Shown: piece by piece, positions 9,344-17,393 of the stretch
Layout: each line of letters opens with the position of its first letter
Numbering within the stretch: the first letter of the stretch is position 1
Source of the DNA: Chelatococcus composti
GTDB taxonomy: Bacteria; Pseudomonadota; Alphaproteobacteria; Rhizobiales; Beijerinckiaceae
DNA: 64,000 nt
Reading direction: 5' to 3'
NCBI RefSeq assembly: GCF_014201415.1
Contig: NZ_JACHEH010000005.1
Span: forward strand, 310,001 to 374,000
Notes under the pieces: generated by a model
Databases searched by the model: none
What the model was told of the DNA's origin: nothing
Seen by the model: only the letters and a program-made list of their open reading frames with translations
Position numbers and translations under genes: made by a program

Positions 9344-10630
9344 TCAGGACGGCAGCAACGGCCTCACCCGTTCGACCACCGAGGCCATCGCCTGCTCGGG
9401 GGTCTTCATGCCGAGGACCGCGGCCTCGGCCTCCTCCTTGAAGATGTCGCCGGCGCGGGCGGCCTCGTCGAAGGCCGGCATCGGCACGCGCGCGACCTTG
9501 AGCACGTCGCGCTCGGCATCGGCATAGGGCACGCTGGCGCGGAAGCCGGGATCGTCGTAGGTCGAGGCGCGCACGGGGCCGTTGCCGCTCAGCGCCATCT
9601 TGAGCGTCGCATCCTTGGTCAGCATCGCCTTGATGAAGCTCCAGGCGAGGTCCTTGCGCGTGCTGTTCTTCGGAATGGCGAGGCCCCAGAACTCCACCTT
9701 CGCCGGCGCGACCGGGTAGCGGTCCTTCAGCGTCTGCGAGATGGGCACTGCTCCGGTCATGATCTTGCCGGCGAACTTGCTCTTCTGCGGGTCGTTGAAG
9801 ATGCGGTTGCGGCCCATGCTCTGCAGGGCCATGGCGGCGCGGCCCTGCTGCATCCAGGTCGCCACCTCCTCCGTGGTCAGGGCGGAGAAGTTGCGCGGGA
9901 AGGCGCTGGCCTCGAACAGGCCGCGCAGCAGGCGGATGGCGTTGAGCATGCCCTCCTGGTCCGCCACCACCTTGAAGTCCTTGGTGATGAAGTCGCCATC
10001 CCACGTGCGGGCGATGTCGATGACGTTGGGATAGGTGACGCCCGGCATGCACAGGCCGACGCAGTTCGTGCCGTCGGCGCGCCGGTAAGTCGTGGCCTTC
10101 GCCACCTCGACGAGTTCTTCCATGGTCGCCGGGGGCGTCGGGAAGCCGCGCTCGGCGAGGATCTCCGTGTTCCAGTGCAGGCCGGAGGAGGCGTGCCGGA
10201 CGGGGATGGCGATCAGCTTGCCGGCGACGGTCATGCCGTCGATGAGCCCGGGGAAGATGTCGGCCACATCCTCGGGCGGATCGTTGCGCATGTAGTCGTC
10301 GAGCGGCTCGAACAGCTCCGCTGTGCGCGGCACCGCCTGGGTGTTGACGATGAAGCCCACGTCGACGCTCGTCTGCGACAGCGAGGCCTCGCGGAACAGC
10401 CGCTCCTGCAGGGGGCCGGTGTCGAAGGTCGTCCATTCGACGGCGATACCGGTCTCGGCCGTCCAGGGGGCAGTGACGTCGCCGCTCTGGCCGGTCGCCA
10501 CGGTCTTGTGCACGCGGTGGGCGAACACCTGCAGGGGCGGGCCCTTGGCCGCCTGGCCGAAGGCGAGTTTCGGGGCTGCCAGCGCGGCGCCCGCCGCGGT
10601 GAGCAGCGTCCTTCTGTCGATTGGTGCCAT
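9344..10630 (-). CDS. ABC transporter solute-binding protein (extracellular family 1), paralogue
   Basis: 428 residues. The N-terminus IDRRTLLTAAGAALAAPKLA resembles a Tat leader (paired Arg before a hydrophobic stretch). The body matches the family 1 sugar-binding proteins and its upstream-encoded paralogue at 7975-9291 along most of its length. A GGAGGGAGGG ribosome site precedes the ATG. It would be transcribed first, directly downstream of the GntR gene on the same strand, with the second binding protein 52 bases further on. Two binding proteins sharing one permease pair would widen the range of ligands taken up. That sharing is inferred from position. Confidence 0.88.
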   Translation of the reverse strand: MAPIDRRTLLTAAGAALAAPKLAFGQAAKGPPLQVFAHRVHKTVATGQSGDVTAPWTAETGIAVEWTTFDTGPLQERLFREASLSQTSVDVGFIVNTQAVPRTAELFEPLDDYMRNDPPEDVADIFPGLIDGMTVAGKLIAIPVRHASSGLHWNTEILAERGFPTPPATMEELVEVAKATTYRRADGTNCVGLCMPGVTYPNVIDIARTWDGDFITKDFKVVADQEGMLNAIRLLRGLFEASAFPRNFSALTTEEVATWMQQGRAAMALQSMGRNRIFNDPQKSKFAGKIMTGAVPISQTLKDRYPVAPAKVEFWGLAIPKNSTRKDLAWSFIKAMLTKDATLKMALSGNGPVRASTYDDPGFRASVPYADAERDVLKVARVPMPAFDEAARAGDIFKEEAEAAVLGMKTPEQAMASVVERVRPLLPS

Positions 10631-10684
10631 GTCGTTCCCTCCCTCCGGGCCCGTTCTTTTGCGGGCCTCGCTGATGAAACGGGC

Positions 10685-11488
10685 CTAGCCTGTCCCTCCC
10701 GGCGACGGATCGGGCCCGAAGATGTCGCGGATGGCGGCGTCGGCGGCGGCAAAATGGCTGCGCATGGCCGCCTCCGCTGCGGCAGGATCGCCCGCCTCGA
10801 TGGCCTCGGCGATGCGGACGTGGCGGCCCAGCGTCACGCGCCAATCATCCATGGTGCGCGCCTCGCGCGCGTTGAAGCGCACCATCATGATGCGCACGAC
10901 CGGCTCAAGTCCCTTGAGCTGGAGCACGACAAGCCGGTTGTGCGCCATTGCCGCAATCTGGTTGTGGAAGGCGAGGTCCGCCTCGATCCACGCCGGCACG
11001 TCGCCGAGGGTCTCCTCCATCCGCACGAGGATAGCGCGCATGGCAGCGATGTCGGCCTCGGTGCGCCGCTCGGCGGCGAAGGCGGCGATGTGGGGCTCCA
11101 GCATGCGGCGCAGTTCCACCGCCTCGCGCAGGCCCTGCTTCGTGCTGCCGACGGCGAAGCGGTAGAAGCGGGCCAGCGGCCCGCTGTCGATGGCGCGCAC
11201 GCGGCTGACCTTGCCCTGCTGCACCTGGATGACGCCCATCGCCGCGAGCTCGCGCAGCGCCTCGCGCGCAATCGGCTTGGAGATGCCGAAGGTGGCGGCG
11301 ATCTGCCCCTCCGAGGGCAGTGGATCACCGGGCTTGAGGCGGCCGTCGATGATCGCCTCCGTCAATCGTTCGATGACGGCATCGCCGAGCCGGCTGGGCG
11401 CGATGTCGGCCGCGCCGAGCAGCTTCGCCCAGTCAGGGGTACGTGTGTCGGGCAAGGTCGCGAGCTGGTCAGACATGCCGATCTTCAT
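10685..11488 (-). CDS. GntR family transcriptional regulator (FadR/FCD type)
   Basis: 267 residues: a winged helix at about residues 33-100 (LGDAVIERLTEAIIDGRLKPG, then SEGQIAATFGISKPIAREAL) followed by an all-helical FCD ligand-binding domain (RRMLEPHIAAFAAERR; DLAFHNQIAAMAHNR) with the His and Asp residues that bind metal in the family. It is divergent from the enolase-superfamily gene at 11564 and upstream of the two binding-protein genes, so it probably controls both arms of this uptake cluster in response to a pathway intermediate. ATG 11488 is used; ATG 11476 is also possible. Confidence 0.88.
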   Translation of the reverse strand: MKIGMSDQLATLPDTRTPDWAKLLGAADIAPSRLGDAVIERLTEAIIDGRLKPGDPLPSEGQIAATFGISKPIAREALRELAAMGVIQVQQGKVSRVRAIDSGPLARFYRFAVGSTKQGLREAVELRRMLEPHIAAFAAERRTEADIAAMRAILVRMEETLGDVPAWIEADLAFHNQIAAMAHNRLVVLQLKGLEPVVRIMMVRFNAREARTMDDWRVTLGRHVRIAEAIEAGDPAAAEAAMRSHFAAADAAIRDIFGPDPSPGGTG

Positions 11489-11504
11489 CGCATAAACTCA
11501 GCAT

Positions 11505-11534
11505 GGTTGCAACCTAGAAACTTATCAGTTAAGT
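11505..11534. promoter_or_regulatory. Candidate GntR operator(s) in the divergent gap
   Basis: Two inverted repeats lie in the 75-base gap between the GntR gene and the enolase-superfamily gene: the perfect 10-bp GGTTGCAACC at 11505-11514, and ACTTA-TCAGT-TAAGT at 11520-11534 with 5-bp arms. Short palindromes in a divergent gap beside an FCD-type regulator are the usual place for its binding sites. Which one is bound, if either, is unknown. Confidence 0.4.
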
Positions 11535-11563
11535 AGAGTGGCGAGGAAATCCGAGGCGGGATC

Positions 11564-12709
11564 ATGCCCGATATCGAAGGGCCGCAGGCCGGCCGCATTG
11601 CGCAGGTCACTGCGCATCCCCTGCGCGTCGCACTGCCGACGGCGCAACGCACGTCGCAGGGCGACTGGGCGACGATCGAGCTCGTCGTCGTCGAGGTAGA
11701 GACAGACCAGGGGCTCGTCGGCTTCGGCGAATGCCTCGGCCGGCGCGGGGCCGCCGCCTATGCCCGCTTCATCGAGAGCGTTCTGGCGCCGCGGATCGCC
11801 GGCGAGGATGCGCTCGACCGGCGCCGGCTGTGGAACCTCATGCGCGGTGCGCTCACCGGCCGCGTCGGCGGCATGCTCGTCGAGGCCGTCGCCGGCGTCG
11901 ACATCGCCCTGTGGGACATTGCCGGCAAGGCTGCCGGCATGCCGGTGGCCAAGCTTCTCGGTGGTGTGGGGCGCAGCGCCGTCCCGGCCTATGCCTCGTC
12001 CATCAACTGGTACGACGATGCGACGGTCGAGCAGGAGGTCGCTGCCGCGCTCGCGGCAGGCTTCCGCCAGATCAAGGTGAAGACCGGCCGCTCGGTGCCG
12101 GATTCGATCGCGCGCATCCGCCTCGTGCGCCGGCTCGCGGGGGATGCCGTTGGCCTCAGCGTTGACGCCAACTGGGCCTATGATCTCGACGATGCCGTGC
12201 GCGTTGGCCGCGCGCTCGAGGAATGCGGGTACGACTGGTTCGAGGAGCCGCTGCGGCCGGAGGACCGTGCCGGCTATCGCCTGCTGCGCGACAGGCTCGA
12301 CGTGCGCCTCGCCGCCGGCGAGAGCGACTTCACTGCCGTCGACGCCCTGCCCATGCTGCAGGACCGGTCCATCGGCCTGATCCAGCCGGATGTGGCGCGG
12401 GCAGGGGGCATCACCGAGACCTGGCGCATCGCCGAGCTCGCCCAGAGCTTCAACGTCGCCTATGCCCCGCACGTCGGCTGGTCGGGCGCCATCTGCGTCG
12501 CCGCCAGTCTGCAGCTGGCCGCGGCTGCCGAGAACTGCCTCACCTTCGAGTGCATGGTCTATCGCAACCCGCTGCGCGAGGCGCTGCTGGTGGAGCCCGT
12601 CGGGGATCCGGCGACGATGGTCGACGGCGCGCTGCCCGTGCCGGCCGGCCCGGGTCTCGGCATCACCGTCGACCGGGCGGCGCTCGCCGCCCATCGCATC
12701 GCGGAGTAA
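11564..12709 (+). CDS. Mandelate racemase/muconate lactonizing enzyme family protein (enolase superfamily)
   Basis: 381 residues: N-terminal capping domain, then a (beta/alpha)7-beta barrel. Visible active-site parts are the KxK motif in QIKVKTG, metal ligands in SVDANWAYD, FEEPL and AAGESD, and a His in YAPHVGW that would pair with an Asp as general base. Such enzymes abstract the alpha proton of a carboxylate, and in sugar clusters they are mostly acid-sugar dehydratases. It is the first gene of a rightward operon with permeases, two unknown proteins and an SDR. The ATG follows GAGGAAATCCGAGGCGGGATC. The substrate, probably an aldonic or uronic acid derivative, is inferred from context only. 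Confidence 0.88.
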   Translation: MPDIEGPQAGRIAQVTAHPLRVALPTAQRTSQGDWATIELVVVEVETDQGLVGFGECLGRRGAAAYARFIESVLAPRIAGEDALDRRRLWNLMRGALTGRVGGMLVEAVAGVDIALWDIAGKAAGMPVAKLLGGVGRSAVPAYASSINWYDDATVEQEVAAALAAGFRQIKVKTGRSVPDSIARIRLVRRLAGDAVGLSVDANWAYDLDDAVRVGRALEECGYDWFEEPLRPEDRAGYRLLRDRLDVRLAAGESDFTAVDALPMLQDRSIGLIQPDVARAGGITETWRIAELAQSFNVAYAPHVGWSGAICVAASLQLAAAAENCLTFECMVYRNPLREALLVEPVGDPATMVDGALPVPAGPGLGITVDRAALAAHRIAE

Positions 12710-12714
12710 GGCGC

Positions 12715-13608
12715 ATGGCGGCCGTCTCGATCTCTGCGATGCAGGAGCCGCGCCGGGCATTGCCCTACGTCGCCCCCGCGCTCGCGCTGCTCGCCGCGGT
12801 CATTCTCGTCCCGGCGGTCTACGTGTTGTGGCTGTCCTTCCAGCAGTCGACCTTCGGCCGCGCGGCCACCTTCGTCGGCTTCGCCAACTACGCCAAGATC
12901 CTCGCCGACCCCTACTTCTGGCGGGCGTTGGGCAACACGGTCGTCGTGGTGCTCGTCGTGGTTCACGTCGAGGTCGTGCTGGGCCTTGCCATGGCAATGC
13001 TCTTCGTGGCGGGCCTGCCCTTCCGCAAGCTGCTCATTGCCGCCGTTCTCGCGCCCTATGCGGTGAGCGAGGTCGGTGCCGTCGTGATGTGGCGCACGCT
13101 GTTCGACCCCGACACCGGTTTCATGACGCGGGTGCTGACGGGCCTCGGCCTGCCGCCGCTCGAATGGTCGGTGGTGCCGAGCCACGGGCTCGCGCTCGTT
13201 GCACTGCTCAGCATCTGGCTGCACCTGCCCTTCACCTTCATCATCCTCTATGCCGCGCGGCTCGCGATCCCGAAGGAGCTCTATGAGGCCGCCGAGATCG
13301 ACGGGGCAACCCCGTGGCAGAGCTTCCGGCGCATCACGCTGCCACTGCTCATGCCGGCCATCCTGGTCGCCATGCTCTTCCGCTACATCTTCGCCTACCG
13401 CCTGTTCTCGGAAGTGTGGCTGCTGACCCAGGGCGGGCCGGCACGCTCGACCGAGGTGGTCGCCGTCTACCTCTACCTCGAAGCCTTCCGATACAACGAC
13501 TTCGGCGCGGCGAGCGCGACCGGATGGCTGATGGTGGTGACCTCGCTCATGCTCGCAGCCTTCTATCTGCGCCGGCTCTACCGGGAGATGTTCGCCCGTG
13601 CCGACTGA
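12715..13608 (+). CDS. Sugar ABC transporter permease (MalF-type)
   Basis: 297 residues with six predicted membrane helices, starting with YVAPALALLAAVILVPAVYVLWL. The cytoplasmic coupling loop (EAA motif) is visible as YEAAEIDGATPWQSFRRITL. It belongs to the binding-protein-dependent inner membrane component family that imports carbohydrates. It starts 5 bases after the enolase-superfamily stop and overlaps the second permease by 11 bases, so the two are translationally linked and should form the heterodimeric channel. No ATPase gene is found in this operon. Confidence 0.9.
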   Translation: MAAVSISAMQEPRRALPYVAPALALLAAVILVPAVYVLWLSFQQSTFGRAATFVGFANYAKILADPYFWRALGNTVVVVLVVVHVEVVLGLAMAMLFVAGLPFRKLLIAAVLAPYAVSEVGAVVMWRTLFDPDTGFMTRVLTGLGLPPLEWSVVPSHGLALVALLSIWLHLPFTFIILYAARLAIPKELYEAAEIDGATPWQSFRRITLPLLMPAILVAMLFRYIFAYRLFSEVWLLTQGGPARSTEVVAVYLYLEAFRYNDFGAASATGWLMVVTSLMLAAFYLRRLYREMFARAD

Positions 13609-14443
13609 CCGTGCCCGCTCGCTCTCCGGCCTCCTGCGCCTCCTCGGCAAGGCTGTTGCGGTCGCGCTGGTGCTCGCCTGGTCGCTCGGGCCCATCGCGC
13701 TCATCGTGACGGCCGCCTTCACCCCAGAGCGCGACATCTTCGCCACCGGCGTCGGCTGGCGGCCCACCTTCGAGAACTTCGTCGCCCTGTGGCAGCGCTG
13801 GGGAGACTTCTTCTCCGGGCTTGCCAACAGCTTCATCGTCACGGCGGGGGCGACGGTGCTCGCGGTGCTCGCCTCGACGCTCGCCGGCTTCGGCTATTCG
13901 CGCTGGCACAGCCGGTTCCTCTCGGGCTCGGTCTTCGCCATGATCGCGTTGCGCCTGCTGCCGCCCATCGTCACGACCCTGCCGCTGTTCCCCATCGTCA
14001 ATGCGCTCGGGCTCAATGACACGCACGCGGTGCTCATCATCCTCTATGCCGCCTTCTTCGTCTCGCTCGGCACGATGGTGATGCGCACATTCATCGACCA
14101 GATCCCGCGCGAGCTCGACGAGGCGGCAATGATGGACGGGGCGAGCCAGGCGCAGATCTTCCGCCGCGTCGTCCTGCCCCTGTCGGCGCAGGGCATGGTC
14201 GCCGTCGCCATCTTCGTCATCGTCTATGCGTGGAATGAATTCCTGTTCGCCTTCATCTTCACAACGAAGAACGCCAAGACCGCACCCCTCGTGCTCTCCG
14301 AGATGATCGGTTCCCTCGAGGGCGTCGAATGGGGCGTCCTCTTCGCCGCCACCACCATGCAGCTCCTGCCGATCCTCGTCTTCGTCGTCCTGTGTCAGCG
14401 CCACCTCATCGAGGGTCTGACGGCGGGAGCCACCAAGGGCTGA
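13598..14443 (+). CDS. Carbohydrate ABC transporter permease (MalG-type)
   Basis: 281 residues with about six membrane helices. The EAA loop reads LDEAAMMDGASQAQIFRRVVL. It starts with GTG inside the end of the previous permease gene (11-base overlap), the usual layout for a MalF/MalG-like pair. The product should be the second half of the inner-membrane channel fed by the two periplasmic binding proteins at 7975-10630. The MsmK/UgpC-type ATPase normally needed is absent from the whole cluster and must come from elsewhere. Confidence 0.9.
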   Translation: MPTDRARSLSGLLRLLGKAVAVALVLAWSLGPIALIVTAAFTPERDIFATGVGWRPTFENFVALWQRWGDFFSGLANSFIVTAGATVLAVLASTLAGFGYSRWHSRFLSGSVFAMIALRLLPPIVTTLPLFPIVNALGLNDTHAVLIILYAAFFVSLGTMVMRTFIDQIPRELDEAAMMDGASQAQIFRRVVLPLSAQGMVAVAIFVIVYAWNEFLFAFIFTTKNAKTAPLVLSEMIGSLEGVEWGVLFAATTMQLLPILVFVVLCQRHLIEGLTAGATKG

Positions 14444-14457
14444 GAAGGACCAATCCG

Positions 14458-15345
14458 ATGACACCCGACCGCCATGAGATCGCCTTGGCCCTGCGCCTTG
14501 CCGACCCCGCCCTGTCGCGCTTCGATCCGCTGCCGCGCATCATCGCCTTCGACGACTTCGACCGCGGCTTCTGCGGCTGGACGCAGCTTGTCGGCAATTA
14601 CGAGGACACGCTTGATGCCATGCATCCGGGCTACGCCCAGCACACGCAGGCCATGCTGTCGACCCTGCCCATGTGGGACTTCGGCAGCCACGGCGGCATC
14701 GACGGCAGCTATGCGCTGAAGATCGCGACGCGACCGCAGGCGGGCGCGCGCAACGTTGCGATCAAGCGGCTCACCTTCCGCCGGCGCGGGCCCATCCGGC
14801 TCGAGTTCTACTTCACCTTCAAGCCCGAGGCGAACGAGCTGAGCCTGTCGGAGACGGACGTGCGCTCCGTCGGCTTTCTCTACGACCTGCAGACGGGCGA
14901 CCGCGATGGCGACGCCTGGCGCATCATGCCGCATCTGCGCTTCCTCAACGCGCTCAATGGCGAGCATGTGCAGAAGTGGCAGTTCAAGCGCCGCACCGAG
15001 CCCTTCGCGCCGGTCGGTTCCGCCAACAAGACGGTGACGCACTATCACCTGGCGCCCGAAGGGTGGGAGGACATCGCCGGCGGCGGGCAGAAGCTCTGCT
15101 ACAACGAGATTCCGACCAAGGTGAACTGGCACTATTGCCGCTTCGACTTCGACCTCGCCACCATGCAGGCCACGGGTCTGGCCTGCAACGACCGGGAGCT
15201 CGACCTCGGCGGTTTCGACAGCATGCGCATTCCGGCCATGCGCAACCTCTGGTGCATGCTGAACCTCGCCTTCTTCGTCGAGACGGACGTGGACAAGCGC
15301 GCCAGCCTCTTCATCGATTCCGTCTGCCTGTCGGGAGATTTCTGA
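14458..15345 (+). CDS. Conserved protein of unknown function in the sugar operon (DUF6772-like)
   Basis: 295 residues, no signal peptide or membrane helix. The sequence is rich in aromatic and charged residues with alternating strand-like patterns (IRLEFYFTFKPEANE, FLYDLQTGDRDGDAWR, WHYCRFDFDLATMQ), suggesting a beta-sandwich of the carbohydrate-binding or concanavalin-like kind. I recall similar proteins, possibly DUF6772, beside sugar ABC transporters, but that family name is not certain. It starts 14 bases after the permease stop and its TGATG overlaps the next small gene, so it is part of the operon. A role in binding or processing the imported sugar is inferred from context. Confidence 0.7.
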   Translation: MTPDRHEIALALRLADPALSRFDPLPRIIAFDDFDRGFCGWTQLVGNYEDTLDAMHPGYAQHTQAMLSTLPMWDFGSHGGIDGSYALKIATRPQAGARNVAIKRLTFRRRGPIRLEFYFTFKPEANELSLSETDVRSVGFLYDLQTGDRDGDAWRIMPHLRFLNALNGEHVQKWQFKRRTEPFAPVGSANKTVTHYHLAPEGWEDIAGGGQKLCYNEIPTKVNWHYCRFDFDLATMQATGLACNDRELDLGGFDSMRIPAMRNLWCMLNLAFFVETDVDKRASLFIDSVCLSGDF

Positions 15346-15680
15346 TGCTGCGCGAAAGCCAGGCTGCTGTCGTCGCCCGCAACGAGGAGTGGCGCGGTGC
15401 GTCCGCCACCGAGCCTTACGAGGCCGGCTGGGCGAGCGAGGCCATCGTCTTCGTCCGCGCCCTTAAGGATGCGGTCGGCGCGCCGGGCCGGGCGCGCGTC
15501 GAGCTGTCGCCCGACGGCATGCACTGGGTGGCGGAGGGCACCGAGTTTCCCCTGCCGGTACGCGCAGGCGAGGTCACCTTCGCCCGCGTCTCGCATTTCG
15601 GCACGTGGCTGCGCATCGCTGCCGACCTGCCCGAGGGCGCCGCGCTCACCGTCCTCGTCACCTGGCATCTGAAGGCCTGA
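15345..15680 (+). CDS. Small conserved protein of unknown function in the sugar operon
   Basis: 111 residues, no signal peptide. A beta-rich pattern (VFVRALKDAV, ARVELSPDGMHWVAEGT, ALTVLVTWHLKA) resembles a small beta-sandwich. The start shares one base with the preceding stop (TGATG), and the SDR gene begins 3 bases after its end, so it is tightly held in the operon. It may act together with the 295-residue protein before it; no family is recognised with confidence. Confidence 0.65.
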   Translation: MLRESQAAVVARNEEWRGASATEPYEAGWASEAIVFVRALKDAVGAPGRARVELSPDGMHWVAEGTEFPLPVRAGEVTFARVSHFGTWLRIAADLPEGAALTVLVTWHLKA

Positions 15681-15683
15681 GCG

Positions 15684-16448
15684 GTGGACGAGAGTTTCCG
15701 CAACGAAGGGCGCGTCGCCCTCGTCACCGGCTCGAGCCGCGGCATCGGGCGGGCCGTCGCGCTCGGCCTCGCGCGCAGCGGTGCTGCCGTCGCCGTCCAC
15801 GGCGCGCACGGGAGCAAGGCGCTGGAGGAGGCGGTGGATGAGATGCGCGCCGCCGGCGCGCGGGCGGAAGCCTTCGTCGCCGACCTCGCCGAGGCCGAGG
15901 CTTGCCGCCGCCTGCCCGAAGCCGTGGCCGCGGCTCTCGGGCCCATCGACATTCTCGTGCTCAATGCCTCGCTGGAGCTGCGCCGCGACTGGCTCGCGGT
16001 AACGGAGGAGGACATCGCCCGGCAGGTGGCGGTGGACCTTACGGCGAGCCTCCTCATCCTGCAGGCCGTGGTGCCCGCCATGGCGGCCCGCGGCTTCGGC
16101 CGCGTCATCGCCATGGGCAGCATCCAGGAGACGCGGCCCAACCCGCGCCTGATGGTCTATGCGGCGCTCAAGAGCGCGCAGACCAACATGATGGTCAATC
16201 TGGCGCGCCAGTACGCGTCGCACAACGTCACCTTCAACACGGTCTCGCCCGGCGCCATCGCGACCGACCGCAACGCCGCCGTCCTCGCTGATCCCGCCTA
16301 CCGGGCCCGTGTTGAGGACGAGATCCCATCGCGGCGTATCGGCAGGCCGCGGGACTGCGTCGGTGCCTGCCTGCTGCTCGCCTCCGATGCCGGGGCCTAC
16401 ATCAACGGGGTGCGCCTGTTCGTCGATGGCGGCTGGCACGCCGGCTGA
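15684..16448 (+). CDS. SDR family NAD(P)-dependent oxidoreductase
   Basis: 254 residues, classical short-chain dehydrogenase. The cofactor turn is TGSSRGIG; NASLELR replaces the common NNAG; catalytic residues are Ser in MGSIQE and YAALK (Tyr-x-x-x-Lys); the end is NGVRLFVDGGWHAG. It starts with GTG 3 bases after the preceding stop and is the last gene of the sugar operon. It likely oxidises or reduces a sugar-derived hydroxyl or keto group from the imported compound, possibly the step before or after the enolase-superfamily dehydratase. Substrate not identifiable. Confidence 0.88.
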   Translation: MDESFRNEGRVALVTGSSRGIGRAVALGLARSGAAVAVHGAHGSKALEEAVDEMRAAGARAEAFVADLAEAEACRRLPEAVAAALGPIDILVLNASLELRRDWLAVTEEDIARQVAVDLTASLLILQAVVPAMAARGFGRVIAMGSIQETRPNPRLMVYAALKSAQTNMMVNLARQYASHNVTFNTVSPGAIATDRNAAVLADPAYRARVEDEIPSRRIGRPRDCVGACLLLASDAGAYINGVRLFVDGGWHAG

Positions 16449-16721
16449 CGGGGAGCTGGTCTTGCAGTGGACGGTGGCGGGGGACGTCGGGGACAGTGGC
16501 GCCATCGTCGAGGAGGGGTGACCGGGGACGTCCTCGCCAATCCGCAGCATCCGCACACGCGCTTTTTCCCCGGCCGCTTCATCGACAGGGGCCGGGCCGA
16601 TTGCCCCGGCGGCGAGCCCACCTTCCCCGGCCCAGCCTGCGGCGGCGCCCACCCGAAAGGGCTGGCCGCTGCCCTGACGCGCCGCTGTTCCGGCTGTAAA
16701 ATGGGCCTACAGGAGGGCCCC

Positions 16722-17387
16722 ATGCCTTTTCTCAACCGAGTGGAAGCTGGGCGGCGGCTCGCCGATGCCCTGGCGGGATGGAAGGACCGCCATCCGGTCA
16801 TCCTCGCGCTGCCGCGTGGCGGAGTGCCGGTCGCTGCGGAGATCGCTGCCCGCCTCTCGGCGCCGCTCGACCTCGTGCTGGTGCGCAAGCTCGGTGTGCC
16901 GGGGCGGCCGGAACTCGCCATGGGTGCCGTCGTCGACGGGGCGGAGCCCATCACCGTGCGCAACGAGGACGTGATCGCGACGGTCCGTGTCACGCCTGTG
17001 GCCTTCGAGGCGGTGCGGCAGCGGGAGCTCGCCGAGATCGAGCGCCGGCGCCGCTTCTATCTCGGGGCCCGTCCGCCCGTGCCGGTCAAGGACCGCTGCG
17101 TCATCGTGGTCGACGACGGCATCGCCACCGGTGCGACCGTGAGGGCGGCCCTGCGGGCCATTCGCCGCCGCGGCCCGGCGCAGCTCGTGCTGGCCACGCC
17201 GGTTGCCCCGCGCGACGTCATCGCCGATTTGAGCGAGGAGGCCGATGCCGTCGTATGCCTGGAGACGCCGCAGCCGTTCTGGGCCGTCGGTGCGGCCTAT
17301 CTCGACTTCGACCAGGTGGGGGACGAGGCGGTGATCGCGACCCTCGCGCGCTTCCCGCCGGAGGGGGGCGGCCCCCTGCCGCCGTGA
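16722..17387 (+). CDS. Phosphoribosyltransferase family protein
   Basis: 221 residues with a type I PRTase fold. The PRPP-binding loop is visible as VIVVDDGIATGATV, and the second contact loop as LPRGGVPVAAEIA. AGGAGG ends 5 bases before the ATG at 16722, which fixes the start; the open frame extends upstream without similarity. The protein is longer than hypoxanthine or uracil transferases and resembles the stand-alone PRTases often found next to hydrolase or universal-stress genes. Its base substrate is unknown. It converges with the kinase-like gene, ending 6 bases from it. Confidence 0.85.
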   Translation: MPFLNRVEAGRRLADALAGWKDRHPVILALPRGGVPVAAEIAARLSAPLDLVLVRKLGVPGRPELAMGAVVDGAEPITVRNEDVIATVRVTPVAFEAVRQRELAEIERRRRFYLGARPPVPVKDRCVIVVDDGIATGATVRAALRAIRRRGPAQLVLATPVAPRDVIADLSEEADAVVCLETPQPFWAVGAAYLDFDQVGDEAVIATLARFPPEGGGPLPP

Positions 17388-17393
17388 GCCCGT

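Noticed and set aside
8879-11536. Open frame of 885 codons on the + strand opposite the two binding proteins
   Set aside because: Its product is low-complexity Arg/Ala/Gly/His-rich sequence and mirrors the codon structure of the real - strand genes; such antisense frames are common in GC-rich DNA.
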